In this document: positions 13,307 to 25,727 of the stretch, piece by piece
Position numbering within the stretch: position 1 is the first letter of the stretch
Layout of the letters: each line of letters opens with the position of its first letter
Origin: Aphelocoma coerulescens
Lineage: Eukaryota; Chordata; Aves; Passeriformes; Corvidae
Assembly: GCF_041296385.1 (NCBI RefSeq)
Contig: NC_091033.1
Coordinates: 12,976,001 to 13,040,000, forward strand
DNA length: 64,000 nucleotides
Direction of reading: 5' to 3'
Translations under genes and position numbers: made by a program
Notes under the pieces: generated by a model
What the model was told of the DNA's origin: nothing
Seen by the model: the letters and a program-made list of their open reading frames with translations, nothing else
Databases searched by the model: none

Positions 13307-15782
13307 ATGCAGACTATTCAAAACTTTCCAAGGGAGTTGTGGATCCCTGGATAGCAAATTTCTCTCTCTAACAGCTGAATACCTTTTCTCATTTCTCTGT
13401 GGACTCCTCGAAGTCCCCAGCCCCCAGCAGTTCTCGGAGCACAGCTAAAAACTGTTTCAGGTTCATTCCCACTTGCTCACAGAATGTAGTAGTTCAGCCA
13501 AGACGTGCTGCCCCACTGGTGTTGCTTCACTGGAGCAAGTCACAGCCAGAAATAAAGGCAGGGTCTATTTTTTTCTTCTCTAAGTATGTTCAAAACATGA
13601 ATTTCCATGAGTTTCCAACATAAGACCTATATCTGCATGGTAAGTAGAGTCACTTTCACTTGCAAATGAGGTTGGATCTGCTAAAAAATCTGCTAATTTG
13701 CAATAAAAATAGCATCCATCTTTGCTCTGCAAATATAGCCTCTTTGAAAACTGTCCCATTTTCAGAACTGCAGCAGCTTGTAGGATGGGAGAAAGGGGAA
13801 GGAGGAAATACCTTGCATTTGAAGTCACTTTGTATTTCTCCAGGACTACTTCACACACCTTTAGTCATTATGTTGCATTTTGTGTTGTCACATTAATTTT
13901 CACAGTAACAGACTGATAGAAACAGTGTGACTGCACTGCAGAAGCAAGGGACGCTGGATTGATTGGGAGGGAGAAGGATTTGTTCAGACATAAATATCTC
14001 CTGCCATATTGAGGGGAGTTAAAAAAAATGGCCAGCCAAGAAATTGCTTTTTTGTAGGAACGTTCTGTTTCTCTCTTTTTCCTATTTTTTTTTTTCCTTT
14101 TATTACATGCTTTAATGTGAGAGACCAGGAACAAGGGGAAAGCGAGTGGCTATTTAATGAGTCTGGAGTGCTGACTCCAACTGCTCTTTCAGAGGGTGAA
14201 ACTGCAAGGAACGGGAGACAAGGAAGGTTGAAGGGGTGTGTGGAAGATGGCATTAACTAAGGAGGCCTGGTCATGTAAGGTCTTGTTGGGGAAACTGCTG
14301 ACTTTCTCGCAGCTTAAATGCTTGCAGGAATTGCAGAGTCAGGCTCCTAGAAAATGAGGGCACACACCAAAAAATCAGCACCTCAGCACACAACCAGGTG
14401 AGAACATCAGGTGCAGAGAGGAAAGCCAGTGCAATGCCTTCTATCCCGATCTCCCTGCACCCCAGGAAGGATGCAGAGATTGCAGAGAGGAGCAGGTACT
14501 GCTGTCCCCGTACCTGGTCATCACCTTTATCCCCTAGGATGGGGTTGCTTCTCTGTGCAGCTCTGTCCAGACTTTCAGGAAGCTGCTCTAGCACTCACAT
14601 CTGCTGGCTTGGCAGTGCTGCTTTTGCCCAGCCAGTGGGATGACTTTCAGTGCAGGCTGGAAACATTCCCTGGGCTCCCATGGCTTTTCCTTTAAGGGAG
14701 GAGCTGTGAGATGCCTCAGCTTTGGAGCTGATTGAGTTCTCTGCTGGCACTTGTCACTCTTTGAGTATTCTGGGCTAGAGCTTGTGGTCTGGTGTAAGAA
14801 AATAAATTTGCCTCTGAGGAAGCTTGAAGAAAAGTCCCAGTATCTGATCAGAGGTTTTGCTATTAAGGATAGGAGCAGTTGCAGCTCTAGGAATGCCTTA
14901 TTCCTCACACTTCTCCTGTGCTAAGGACAGCTGGAATGGGCCACACTGGTCCTTGTGCAGCATCTGAGCCTTGAACTGAGGTTTCCACTTGATATGTCCA
15001 AGTTTCTGACACCAAAAGCCTTGGATGGAAACTTGCTCATGTCTGGCTGGTTGGCAGCAGGCAAAACTCTTAAAGGAAGAACAGCTAATTGCATATTCAT
15101 AATGGCACATACTTGAGAAAAGCCCTTCAGTTCTGCTGTGGTGGATCTGGAAATTCACCCCTGTCCATGCTCAGCAACATCCACCCCCAGTCTCTGAAGA
15201 ACATGGATCAAGCAGAGCTTTTCGGCCCTTTTCCTCTGAGAAAGAACCACTAATTTCTTCAGTTGGAGCACATTATTTTTTTAACAAAAGAGCATGATAC
15301 AGCTCTATACACCAGTTGGAAGCAATGTGATTTGTGTCATGAATACTAATATGCATTTGACGGTATCCTATAAATTCAACACGTTCTGAAGAGCATTAAC
15401 AAGAGTTGTAGGAATCATACTTAAATTCTTCCCCTACTTTATGTCAATTAAAGGAAAAGGAAGCTAGTGAGAGTCTGTATTTGTATCCAAAACAAATATG
15501 GCTTGGGTCACGGCAAGACTTCTGCACGCCGTGCTAGACCTGGGTCTACAGCACATTCATTGATTTTTGTCTCCATGAATCACCCTAAAGCTATAGGCAA
15601 CAATAGCTGAAGCTATGTAGATGTGATTTCTAGTTCATTTGTTGTTCATTAGAAAGATTTTGTCTCTCTCATTTGCAGCACCCCTGCTGCTGCGTGTTCA
15701 TTAGGAGAATGGAATGTATTCCAAATATTTCCTAGCTCTGGCAGGGCAGATGGTGGAAAGTAATTTTCCAAACTCTTCTGGA

Positions 15783-15808
15783 AGGGGTGGGGGGGTGGGG
15801 GGGGAGGG
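15783..15808 (+). repeat. G-run with quadruplex-forming pattern
   Basis: Four G tracts (4, 7, 8 and 3 G) are separated by single T, T and A, a classic G-quadruplex pattern with one-base loops. Confidence 0.85.
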
Positions 15809-17178
15809 AACACACCCAAATAACCCCAAGTCACCCCCTGCACACCAGAAGAATTTGGAATTTTTGAGTGCAGACGTGCCGTACACTTTCTGTCTCTCTG
15901 GTTGTACAGTGCAGCGTGTCGGAGTGGTGGGAAGTGTGTATGAATGGGAATGTATCACATTACATGTGGGATGTTAGCAAGGCTGGGATTTTTTTTCACA
16001 GGAAACTGCATTTGCAAAGAGCACACAGCAACACGCAGTACCCTAAAAGATGTGTGTGAAGGAGTGAGCAAGATTCATTTCCCTAAATCTTCTGGGCAAC
16101 CCAGTGCCTGAGGGAATCCCAAGGAGGGAGGACAGAGCCTGGGCCCCACTCCAGTTTCCCCGTCCAGTCCTGTGCAGAGGCGTGAGGCAAACTGGAAGCT
16201 TCTCAGACACCCCGTCCCCGTTCCCTGCCCTTGGCTGGCGCGGGCAGAAGGATGTCCCAGTGCTCAGACAATGGTGGAGGAAGTGGCTCTGGCTGCATTT
16301 CCCTTCTGCTCCCTGGGGAGCTGAGGGAGCACACAAGCCAGGGCCAGATTTAGCTCTTGGATCCACATGAAACATCCCTGTGCCGACTGCTCCCTTCCTC
16401 CATGCTCGGGCTCTTGTCACGGGAGTGGAAGTGGCGCACACAAGGGGAACAGAGGGGCCGAGCCCAAGTGCAGCAGCAGGGCCGGGAACACAATGCGGGG
16501 GAAACAAAGAGCGGGGCTGTGTTTGCTGCCTTCCCGGGGCCATTCACTTCTCCTGCTTGGAGCCTGTTTCCTCTTTTCAGGAGCCTCTTGACCTGCAGCT
16601 CCCTCTCCTCAGCAGACAGACCCCAAAGCCCTGTGGCTGGATCCTAATGCCTCTTCAGATCAAACCAGCAAAACACTCGGAACACAGAGCCCGAGCTGTG
16701 TGTTTGCAGCCAGGCTTTAAGCTCCTTGGCACTGGCACCAGGGGTTCCTGTTTGTTTTCCAACTCCTGGGGACAGCAATGGTGCTCTCGAAGTCAATACA
16801 AACAAACCAAGAGAGGCTCCAGCCAGTGCAGCAGAGCTTATCCAAGTGCCGCCATCCCTGGGACTGGGCTGTGCTCTTGCCGATGGAAGCTGTCTCCAGC
16901 ACTGATCTGGGCTGTCAGCTCAGGCCTGCACAACCCAAATCTCACACAAAAAACCTGGCAGAACACAGAACTTCTCAAAAGAAGGGCACCAATTGACCCA
17001 TCTGTGCCAAGACACCCGACTTGGGAGGAAGGTGCATTGACAGCTGCTCTAAAACCCCATCAGATTTTCAAAGCTCGCTATCAATGATGGATTTTCAACC
17101 TCTCTCTTTCTCCAGGCACTCTCACATTGCAGTGAGTGGGTGCAGGTGGAGGTGTTGGGGGCCCTCACTTGATTCATT

Positions 17179-17301
17179 TCATAGAATCACACAATGGTTT
17201 ATGTTGGAAAAGCCCTCTAACGTCATCGAGTCCAGCCATTCCCCCAGCACTGCCAAGGCCACCACTAAACCCTAAGCACCACATCTACACGTCTTGTACA
17301 C
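17179..17301 (-). mobile_element. CR1 LINE 3'-end fragment, antisense
   Basis: The + strand reads CATAGAATCACACAATGGTT, then TTGGAAAAGCCCTC, ATCGAGTCCAGCC, CACTGCCAAGGCCACCACTA and CACATCTACACGTCTT. This is the reverse complement of the avian CR1 3' terminus, including the ATTCTATG-type end motif. It is diverged and about 120 bp long. Confidence 0.92.
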
Positions 17302-19139
17302 TGAGCACGAGGCAGCAGACCCCTCTGAGCCCGTGTTCAGCCTCCAGGCAGCTCCATCCCACAGCATCCACCCTCTCTGGAGTTAAGCATTAGTGTCTGC
17401 ACGTGGTGCGGGCTCTGTGGAAGCGGGATGGGAAACGGATGCATCCCGGAGCCGCTGTGACCTTCAACCCCACTGCTCGGTCACCCAGCAGAAAAAATCG
17501 GGAGCATTCCTTGCCAACAGCTGAATGTGGTCCCCTGTGGGAGCTGCTTTTCCTCTCTGGCCAGCCGGAGCTTCCTCCAGCCAGGACTGTCCCACCAGCT
17601 GAGATTCAGGGGTTTGTGTATCCCACATCCAGCACCTGTGTTTCCCACAGCCAGGCTGAGTTTTAAACTCCTCTCCATCAGCTACGGCCAGTGGCCTTCA
17701 GAGATGAGCAGGGGCTGTAATTGATTCATCAGGACTCCTGTTAATTGGGCTTTGCTCAGTTGTTGCAAAATATATTTCCTTCCTGATTATTACGCTCTGG
17801 AGCCATGGTTCCTTTAGGTAATTTATGCTGTAGCCTACGTATGTGTAAAAAATTTATTGCAATCGTGTTTTTAATTAAAATGCATGCGATAATACTAAAA
17901 GCAGAGAGGGGGAGGGAGGGAGGAGAACGCAGATTAAGTTTTTAATTGTTTTAATAGTGAGATTTGTTTCAGAGAGAACAGGGCATATTGGTTTCCTTGG
18001 AAACATTGGCGATGTATTAGCTGTATAAAATCTAGCATAAAAGATTTGAGAAAGTGAAGCCTTTAGGTTTTAACTGATGTTATAACTCTTTTCATTTGGA
18101 AAACCATATTCACACATGCTCCCTGGAGTCCCAAAAAGGTGTCTTTTTTGTGTTTTCCCTTAAGCCTTAGAATTTATAATTTCATAGATTATCGGAATCA
18201 TTAGAAATCCAAAACTGCAATAACAACAAGAAAAAAAAAACCTTCAACAATTCAATATCCCTGATTCATACGATTTAATTAGATGTGCCTGTAAGTTCTC
18301 TTTGTGCCAAACAGTACCAGGCTCAGGCAAGACTCCATGTGATTTGAGAAAGAAGTGCAAAAAATTTGGCTTTTTCAAATGTTCCAGTAAAATTAGAGAT
18401 TATTGGTAATGGACAGGGGGTTCAGTTATCTTATTGTACATCACCTGGAGGTACAATATACAATGCACAGACAGTTTCAAGCTCAGAGAAACACTGAGGC
18501 TGCTGATGATGATCTGGCGTCACACAAAGTCTTCAAGGCCACTGTTTTTCCTGGCTTATGTTTTAGGAACCAGAGAACCCCTGGAGAGCCTCATCCCCAG
18601 AGACAGCACGTCAGGTTTGGGGCTACAACACTCCAAGGCAGTAGAGGAGGTCAAATGTCCATTTTAAGGATGTTCTCATCTGAAGTTAAAACACTTTCTT
18701 TTCATTCTCTTTGAAAAGCAGGATCTCAAATTATAAATTTTGTCTCTTAGTGAGGAAAGACTCAGGTCTCTGCAGCTGAGTGGGACTGAAACAACCAATT
18801 TTAATACCTGTGATTCACCTCTGAGCCCAAACTGTGATGATAGAGTGCATCTGGGGATCAAATACCGCAGAAACGCTCTCTTTGAAACAAGGGGGGGAAC
18901 AGACTGCAGATAAAGTACCAGATGTAGGATTTTGGTCCATCAGAGAAGAGAATGGATGGCTTGGTTTTAGCATGTAAGACTAATCACTCAGTTGAAATCA
19001 TTTCAGCAGCTGAGTAAATAGACTTATGGAAAAGACATTTATGGGAGCATTTGTGTTCCAGGATCCTCCCTCTTTCCTAGCCCTCCCGTTTGTTTGCTTT
19101 TCTGTCTCTTTGGTGTCGAAGCCTCCCAGCTCGCAGGTT
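17302..19139. other. Noncoding DNA between the CR1 fragment and the CpG island
   Basis: Mostly AT-rich. The portion at about 17800-18060 has many TAAT/ATTA homeodomain-type cores and a purine run (GGGGGAGGGAGGGAGG, about 17909-17924). It could be a conserved noncoding element, but that cannot be judged from one sequence. Confidence 0.5.
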
Positions 19140-20500
19140 TATGAGGCAGCGGTGACGGTGTCAGCCGTGCCGTGTGCGAGCAGAGGGGTCTGAGCAGAGG
19201 GGTCTGAGCTCCCCATCCCGCCCAGGGACAGGGGCCCCTCTGCCCCGCGGGGCTGCGCTGGGCTCCGGGCACCCGCACGGCCCCGGGAGCCCCGGCGCGG
19301 CCTCTCCACCGCACACAGCGCTCGCTGTCCCGGCGCTTCCCCCGCTCCGGGTCACTGCCAGCACCGCTCCCGGCTCGGACAGCGCAGGTGATGTCCTGGG
19401 CGGTATGAAATGAGTGAAGCCTGAAGGAAGGGCACGGTCCTGGCAGGCTCGGCCTGCACAGGGAATGGGGGACTTCATGGCCCGGCCCTGCCTGCCTGGC
19501 TGTCTGTCCTGCCTGGCCTGAGCCCTGGCTATCTGTCCATCCTGCGGATGCAGACGAACCCTAGCTGTCCATCTGTCCTGCCCGGCCGGTGCAGGCAGAG
19601 CCCCGGCTGTCCGTCCGTCCGTCCGGCTGCGCACGGCGGCTGTGCCCAGCTCAGGGCAGGGCACGGTCACCGCTCGACACCCCGCAGAGGTGATGCCGTA
19701 TGTCCCGGCCTGCTGTGTGTACGGGCGGGTGAACCGGTTCATGACCGGGGCAGGAAGCGCTGGCAGGGCTTGTGTGCCGTGACACACCCAAGGCACGCTC
19801 AACCTGCAGCGCCGGGGGTCGGGGCAGCCCCGCCCGCTGCGGTGGCGCGGGGCCCGCGCTGTCCCTTTAAGGCGGCGGCGCGGGAAGGCGCGCGCTGCGC
19901 CTTTGTCACGGCCCCGGGTCACGGCGCGGTCACGGCCCCGCCCCACGTGGCGCCGCCGCCCGCATGGCCTCGCGCGCCACGCCCCCTGCTCTGATTGGCT
20001 GCCTCGCGCCCCGCGGCCGCGGCCACCACTTCTGATTGGCTGATTCGGCGCGTCCTTTAGCGGCGGGGGCGGGGCAGCGCCTGCCCGTGACACCGGGGCC
20101 ATCTGGGGCTGCCCCGCGGCCGCCGCGGGATTTAAAGGGGCCGCGCCCCGCGGGGCGAGGCGAGTTCAGTTCTGGGCGCACTGTGCTGCTGGGTTTTCCA
20201 TGCGAGACCGAGGGCGCATTCCTGGGGACACCCTTATGGTACTCCACGAGTGATGGTGATGGCGGGAGGAGGGCTCGGGCTCGCCCTGTGCTGACGCTGA
20301 ATGGCGACTCAGGACAGGAGCATTTTCAGAACCTCCTCCTCCTCCCCGCAGAGGTTCCCTGTGGCAGGCGCGGAGGGGCTCCGGGGATGGCTCCCGAGCT
20401 GCTGCCCGTTTTGGGCCGGGGCAGTGAGCGGGGCCTGCCCTGCCCCGGCTGCCCGGCAGCTCCAGCCCAGCCTGAGTGTCCAGGCAGAAAAATGCGGAGC
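19140..20500. promoter_or_regulatory. Isolated CpG island 5 kb upstream of PMEPA1, likely promoter of an unidentified transcript
   Basis: Very CpG-rich. Motifs cluster at 19860-20140: E-box CACGTG (about 19943), two inverted CCAAT boxes in GATTGGCT context (19993-20000 and 20034-20041), a GC box GGGGGCGGGG (20065-20074) and a TTTAAAGG TATA-like element (about 20130). This is a convincing promoter architecture. No encoded protein is recognisable on either strand, so a noncoding RNA, a distal PMEPA1 first exon or a bidirectional promoter are all possible. Confidence 0.6.
19523..19625 (+). repeat. Degenerate minisatellite inside the upstream CpG island
   Basis: Three imperfect units of about 36-42 bases, each opening with CCC(T/C)(G/A)GCT and a run of TGTCC, start at 19523, 19559 and 19601. 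The last degenerates into (GTCC)n. A separate 14-bp direct duplication (GAGCAGAGGGGTCT) occupies 19178-19205. Confidence 0.6.
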
Positions 20501-23500
20501 AGAGCCTGGGTTTGTCTGAGCTCACCGTTCATGCAAGAAGCAAAAGCACCAAAGCGCAGCAGTTGTGTTTTGGCAAACACGAGCGTGCCCGTGTGTAGCA
20601 TTTTTGCGTGGGAGTGCGCTGGGTGGGCGTAGATGGGCATCAAACAAGGACAGTTCAATCCATGAGCTGTTTGCAGCTGCTCCGCTTCCAAAACAATGCT
20701 GAGAGTGGTTCCGAGCTGCCTTCCAGCATCACTCAAGTGCTTCCTTGGATGAGCCTGAAGTCTTCACTTGGTTGTGGCAGAGCTCAGGGTCACTCACCTT
20801 TGTTTGCTTTCCAAAGCGCCATTCCCCTCTCCAAAATGCCTGTTGTTCCCTCAAGAAAAGTCAGGGATTATTTTATGCTTAAGCAGTTAAAAGTCTTCCC
20901 TCGGCGCTGTTTTATTTTACACGTGCCATCCCGGTTTCTCTATCACAAGGCAATGAAATGTGCTCAGGCGGAGAGCTGTGAATTCGGAGGGTTATGTATC
21001 TCCTACCAGTGCCTCAATAAAATGCAAAGGTAGGGTGGAGTCTTTCTAGTGATGTCAGCCGGAGTTATATTGGGCCCCAAATGAGACAGAATGGGTTGGA
21101 ATAACATTCTGGTGGCTTCAGTGAACATTTTCATTACAAACAAATACTCACTGACTTTTTATCCCTCCTGGATGGGAACAAAACCTCCTAAGTGGGACAC
21201 TTCACTAAAGCTGCTGAGCATCCATGTCCCCGTAGCATTGTTCTCCTCTGTGGCAGCAGAGATCCTGTTCTATTTGTTGGGGAGAAAACCTGAGTTTCTG
21301 GTACCAAGCAGTTAAAAAAATAAACTTAAATTGAGAGGTTAGTCACCAGAAAGTGGAAACCATGTCTGGGATTGTTAGAAATAAGGCTTGCTTGAAAATA
21401 AATATAGAATTATTCACCATGGTAACTATTGCCCTATTGCGTTAGTGCGTATCGATTTAACATTAATCCAGAGACTAATGCTGTGAAATATTTGGACTCT
21501 TTAATGGACAACTGTTTGGTTAACAAAGCTTTGGGGAGTTTTGGAGTATTTTTGGTTTGGTTTTCCTTAGGTTGTCCTGAACACGATTTGGCTCTTAAGG
21601 TTACTTATTTCTCAGATGGATCTTGCTTTTCCATTACATTTTATGAATTTATCCTTAGTGCTGCACTATAATGATCTAAGTGATGCTGGAGTGTTGCAGT
21701 GAGGAATAAAAGGAAAGATTTAAATGTGACTGCACAGGCAAATGCCTGACTTCTGGTCTGGCACTGAGCAAAATTACGTTACAATCCCAGACTAGCCAGA
21801 GCAGGCTGATGTGCCCATGTCCTTTGGTTTGTCCAAGGATCCCTGATGATCTCAGAACTCCTGTGTGTCCCTTTCCCTGGCTGCAGAGCCTGAGGCCCAG
21901 GGAGCAGCCTTGGCTCTCCCTGAAATTTTATGGCAAACCCAGGAAGCAAAGGGAGATCTCGCAGTTCCAGACTCATCCTGGAGCCGTCTGAGGTGTCTCC
22001 AGGGAAAACATAAAAAGAAGTGGAAAAAAGCTGATCAGTGACAGAATACAGGAGCCAAAATCAACAACAGTGTGTTCTGGAAGTGTCCCACAGATGAGCA
22101 GCACTCGCTGCTGGGACAGAAGCTCTGACAAATGCGTTGGGCTGGAGGCTGGATGGTGTCATTACAAAGAACAGGGTGAAGCATTTTAGTTAGCTGATGT
22201 ACTTTTAATTTTTACAAGCCCATCTGGGATGACTTTAATTATTTGTTCTTAAATCATGGTGGAAAAATGCTGATTATTCTTAAAGCCACATGAGTAGTTC
22301 AGATGAAATGGGGATGGTGGTAAACAGAGCATTTTTAAACCAGCATCGACTTGCAAACAGTTATTTTTTTCTTTATTTTTAAAGAACGTTAGGAAGATGT
22401 GTGAACTTGCAGCAGCCTGCACCTGAAACAGGAGCCTTTATCCACCAAAACGTTGGGAACTTGTAAAAACTCCCCCTAGAACAAGCTGATTCACGGGATG
22501 AGGGCAGGCACCTCTCCCCTGCTGGAGCTGCCTCTCCCACAGCTCCAGTGCAGCCTGGGCACTGGGTTGTGGCCATGTCATTGCTCAGGCCACCCCATCT
22601 CCAGTCCCTGTGCCCAGGAGTGATGCCTTTTGAAAGGCAAAGCCATGCTTGTTGCAGCAGAGATTGCAGAGGAGGACCCCCCACTCAAGGAACTGACCTG
22701 CCTCAGAAGAATAATCCATTACTTAGAGCTGCATTTACTCTCCTGAGACTGTTTAAGGGTGTCCCAACTGTCTTAAAATCCAAGAACTCTGAATCAAATG
22801 TGAACTGTGGCCACATCCATGCACCTGAGGAGCTCAGAGGGCTCGGCAGTGGTGGCAGGGCTGGTACTGCCAGCTGGGATCTCACATGACACGGGGACAC
22901 GTGCAGTCTTCACCTTGACTTATTTATGGCAGTGCTACGTGTTTTAAGTGCAAAGGATGGTAGTTGCAAGCTGGTAGGCTCAGATAAGCTTCCAGCCACT
23001 TTTTCTGGCCAGTCAAGCAAGGTCCTTTGAAAAAACATCGCTAATATTCAACTGCCAAGTGTTTTAAACATAATATAAAGATATATTTCCAGATAAATAA
23101 TAATAAAAGTGGATTGATTGATAAAGCCTATCTGAACTGGAATTTGTCTTCAGAGTTTTGACCGTGTGTGTGCCTGGCTTTAACTTTCTTGATGGCCTTT
23201 CTGGGTCTGGTAGGCTCCCACCTGCCCCAGGCCCATGCCCCTGTAACAGGGGTAATGTTTCTTCACATTTTCAGAAGGCATTTCTAAAAATCTGAGTGCC
23301 ACAAAATAAATTGAGCCCCCGGAAATAACCTGAAGGAATCAGGATTACCCCTCCTGCGTTACTGATGAGGAAACTGAGGCAGGCAACAAAATATAAAATA
23401 GGATTGGAAATGCTTTATCTCCAGTTCTAGCACAGATTTTTTTTCAGGTAATTGTCCCTATCTCCCTGCACACCAACCCCCACCTCTGGTGCCACGCCAG

Positions 23501-24768
23501 TACCTCCTCCTGCCTTTGGGAATGGCACTTGTTGGATAATTCATGTCTGCCCAGTGCTGGGAAGCACAAACTTCTCAAAGCTCGTTTCTATCCAAGCCAC
23601 ACGACCCTCTTCCGTGTTTCCTTTGGATTAGTAATTGGGAGTTACCATCTGTCAAGTGACAAAGAGTAAAAGATTAAACAACCTGGCAATTCCTTGTTCT
23701 TTCTCTCCAGGCATTTTCAGAGGACTAAATGAGGCTGCAGAAGTACAGGTGGGTATTTAACATTAGTTTGTAGTAGTCATGTAGAAATAAATTCCTTTTT
23801 TGGGGAAGGAAATAAAGGTTAAACCTTACCAGTGAGTGCCACTGTCTCTGACCCAAATTTTGAAACCATCCATCTCCTGTGATTGCTTCAGCTTTGTAGG
23901 AATAGGATTTCTGCAGGTCAGTTGCCCATGCCCACCTCGACGCATCTTCCCAGCAGCATCTCTGGGGTGCACAGGCCCAGATGGGGACTCCTCAGATACT
24001 CCCAAATCCTAAATCAGAGCTATCAACAGTTATGGGAAAATGTGCTTTCTCAGAAGATAACTGAAGCTGCCTTTATCTCCCAGTAACAGAATTCACCAAG
24101 TATTATAGCAGCTCTTCGCACCACTGTAGTTAAGCTTGTTTCAGCATTTTCATTATAAACCTTTGTTTTCACAGGTTTATTTCCCAGAAAAAAAAAAAAA
24201 ATCTGTCTTGACTAAAGCTTGGCACACTGAGCCCTCGGGGAAGAGATGATGTTTTTTACTTTTACCTGTCTTGCAGTGAATGGGGTCACTCCATTTTACA
24301 GCGTGTGGTTTGAAACAAAAGTGGGAATGTGTCTGGAATAGTTCCTGAGCTCTGAGCAGCATCACTGGCACTACCATGGCAGCTAATGGTAGAATTTGCA
24401 CTGAGCTCACCCGTGGCCAGACTGGCCCTTACAGGTTTATCCCCCACATTTCTTTTCCAATCTTACCCATTTTTCTGTCTGAAATGCTGCACTGGGGACT
24501 GGCTGTGTGAAGTGAGGCTGAAGCCCTGTGGCTCAGTGCTGTGGGGCTGGGGCTGAAGGGGGTCCCCACAGCTGGGTGGGTGTTGCGGAGTGAGCCTGAC
24601 TTTCGGGTGGTTTTCCAGCAGGATACACAAATCCAGGCGCTTTTGGAGCTGATCTACAAAATCTCTGCCAGGTTCTGGTGGAGGCTGGGAGCTGGGGGTG
24701 CCACTGGACCCACCTGGGTGGGCTCAGTGCAGGTCGTAAAGATCCACTGTGGGTGGGTGGGTGGGTGC
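20501..24768. other. Noncoding DNA between the CpG island and the PMEPA1-proximal CR1
   Basis: No supported gene, repeat family or motif cluster. A GGGT tandem run (about 24750-24766) lies just before the CR1 fragment. Confidence 0.6.
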
Positions 24769-25170
24769 AGGAGCATCTCTTATGAGGAAAAGCTGAGAGA
24801 GCTGGGCCCGTTCAGCCTTGAGAAGGGATGACTGAGAGGGGACCTCATCAGTGTGTGTAAGTATCTAAAGGGAGGGTGCCAAGAAGATGGACCAGGCTCT
24901 GCTCGGTGGTGCTGAGCAATAGGACAAGAGGCTACAAAACTGATGGCCAGGAATTTCCACCAAAACATGAAGAACTTTGTTCCTGTGCAGATGAACGAGC
25001 ACAGAACAGATTGCCCAGGGAGGGTGTGGAGTCTCCCTCACTGGAGATATTCCAGAGCCGCCTGGACACAATCCTGTGCCCTGTGCTCTGGGATGACCCT
25101 GCGTGAGCAGGGAGGTGGATCACCAGCTGACCTACGGTGGTTCCTTCCAGCCTGACCCGCTCTGTGGTTC
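24769..25170 (+). mobile_element. CR1 LINE fragment, sense, 5'-truncated
   Basis: Shows characteristic CR1 3'-region phrases in order: GAGCATCTCTTATGAGGAAA, GACCTCATCA, GGACAAGAGGC, TTGCCCAGGGAGG, GTGGAGTCTCCCTC, GGAGATATTC and CGCCTGGACAC, then a degraded end near CCTTCCAGCC. There is no intact reverse transcriptase frame. Its 3' end abuts the PMEPA1 CpG island. The boundaries are estimated by eye. Confidence 0.9.
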
Positions 25171-25271
25171 CGGGGGTCCCGCGCCCCACAGGAGCTGCCG
25201 CCGCCCCGCCTGGGCGCGTCCCGGGGGGGCCGCACGGGCGCTCCCCCAGCCCCGGTCCCGGCGGCGGCGCG

Positions 25272-25376
25272 GGGAAGGGAAGGGAAGGGAAGGGAAGGGA
25301 AGGGAAGGGAAGGGAAGGGAAGGGAAGGGAAGGGAAGGGAAGGGAAGGGAAGGGAAGGGAAGGGAAGGGAAGGGAA
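25272..25376 (+). repeat. Perfect (GGGAA)21 microsatellite in the PMEPA1 promoter
   Basis: Twenty-one uninterrupted copies of GGGAA (105 bp) lie about 480-590 bases upstream of the start codon. The + strand is pure purine, with GGG every five bases separated by AA. That meets the sequence rule for G-quadruplexes and for mirror-repeat triplex DNA. Each unit also contains GGAA, the ETS core. Confidence 0.98.
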
Positions 25377-25396
25377 GAGCATTCCCCGTCTGGCGC

Positions 25397-25404
25397 TGAC
25401 GTCA
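25397..25404. promoter_or_regulatory. Palindromic cAMP response element (TGACGTCA)
   Basis: A perfect full CRE lies 21 bases after the GGGAA microsatellite and about 450 bases before the PMEPA1 start codon, in the CpG-island core where CREB/ATF sites are usually functional. An exact 8-mer is expected about once in 64 kb by chance, so location is the main support. Confidence 0.6.
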
Positions 25405-25727
25405 CGGTCCCGCCCGCGGCGGCGGCGGCGCGGCCGCGTCCCCGTGGCCGTGAATGAGCGCGGGGGGCGGGAGCGGAGCGGAGCGGGAGCGGGCGGGCCG
25501 CGCTCCCACCGCGCTCCCACCGCGCCGCGCCCCACAAAAGTGCGGGGCTGCCGCGGCCGGGCCCAGCGCTGCCGCTTCCCGGGCCGGAGGGGCGCGGAGC
25601 AGCCGCGGGGCCGAGCGGAGCCGCTGCCGGGGGCGCTGCGCCGCGCCGGGTTTTTTATTTCCAATTTCTGGTCGCAGCTGCATTTCCCTCCCTCCGCCCC
25701 CCCGCGCCGAGGAGGAGCCCCGGCTTT

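Larger units (their letters stand above)
1..17178. other. Gene-poor DNA upstream of PMEPA1
   Basis: No exon, RNA gene or mobile element could be supported. In human, the DNA upstream of PMEPA1 leads towards C20orf85, and none of the frames here resembles it. The stretch holds the small repeats listed separately, T-rich runs at 5110-5155 and about 9031-9048, and an 18-bp perfect palindrome at 9660-9677. Confidence 0.6.

Noticed and set aside
16380..17087. 235-codon + strand frame upstream of the CR1 fragment
   Set aside because: Unlike any known protein, including C20orf85, expected on this side from human gene order; no supporting splice signals noted.
19161..20102. 313-codon open frame on the minus strand
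   Set aside because: It lies in a CpG island where stop codons are rare, and its Arg/Gly/Ala/Pro-rich translation reflects base composition with no recognisable domain.
25038..25664. Two long minus-strand frames encoding SLPFP repeats
   Set aside because: They are the translation of the GGGAA microsatellite and flanking CpG island, antisense to the PMEPA1 promoter.
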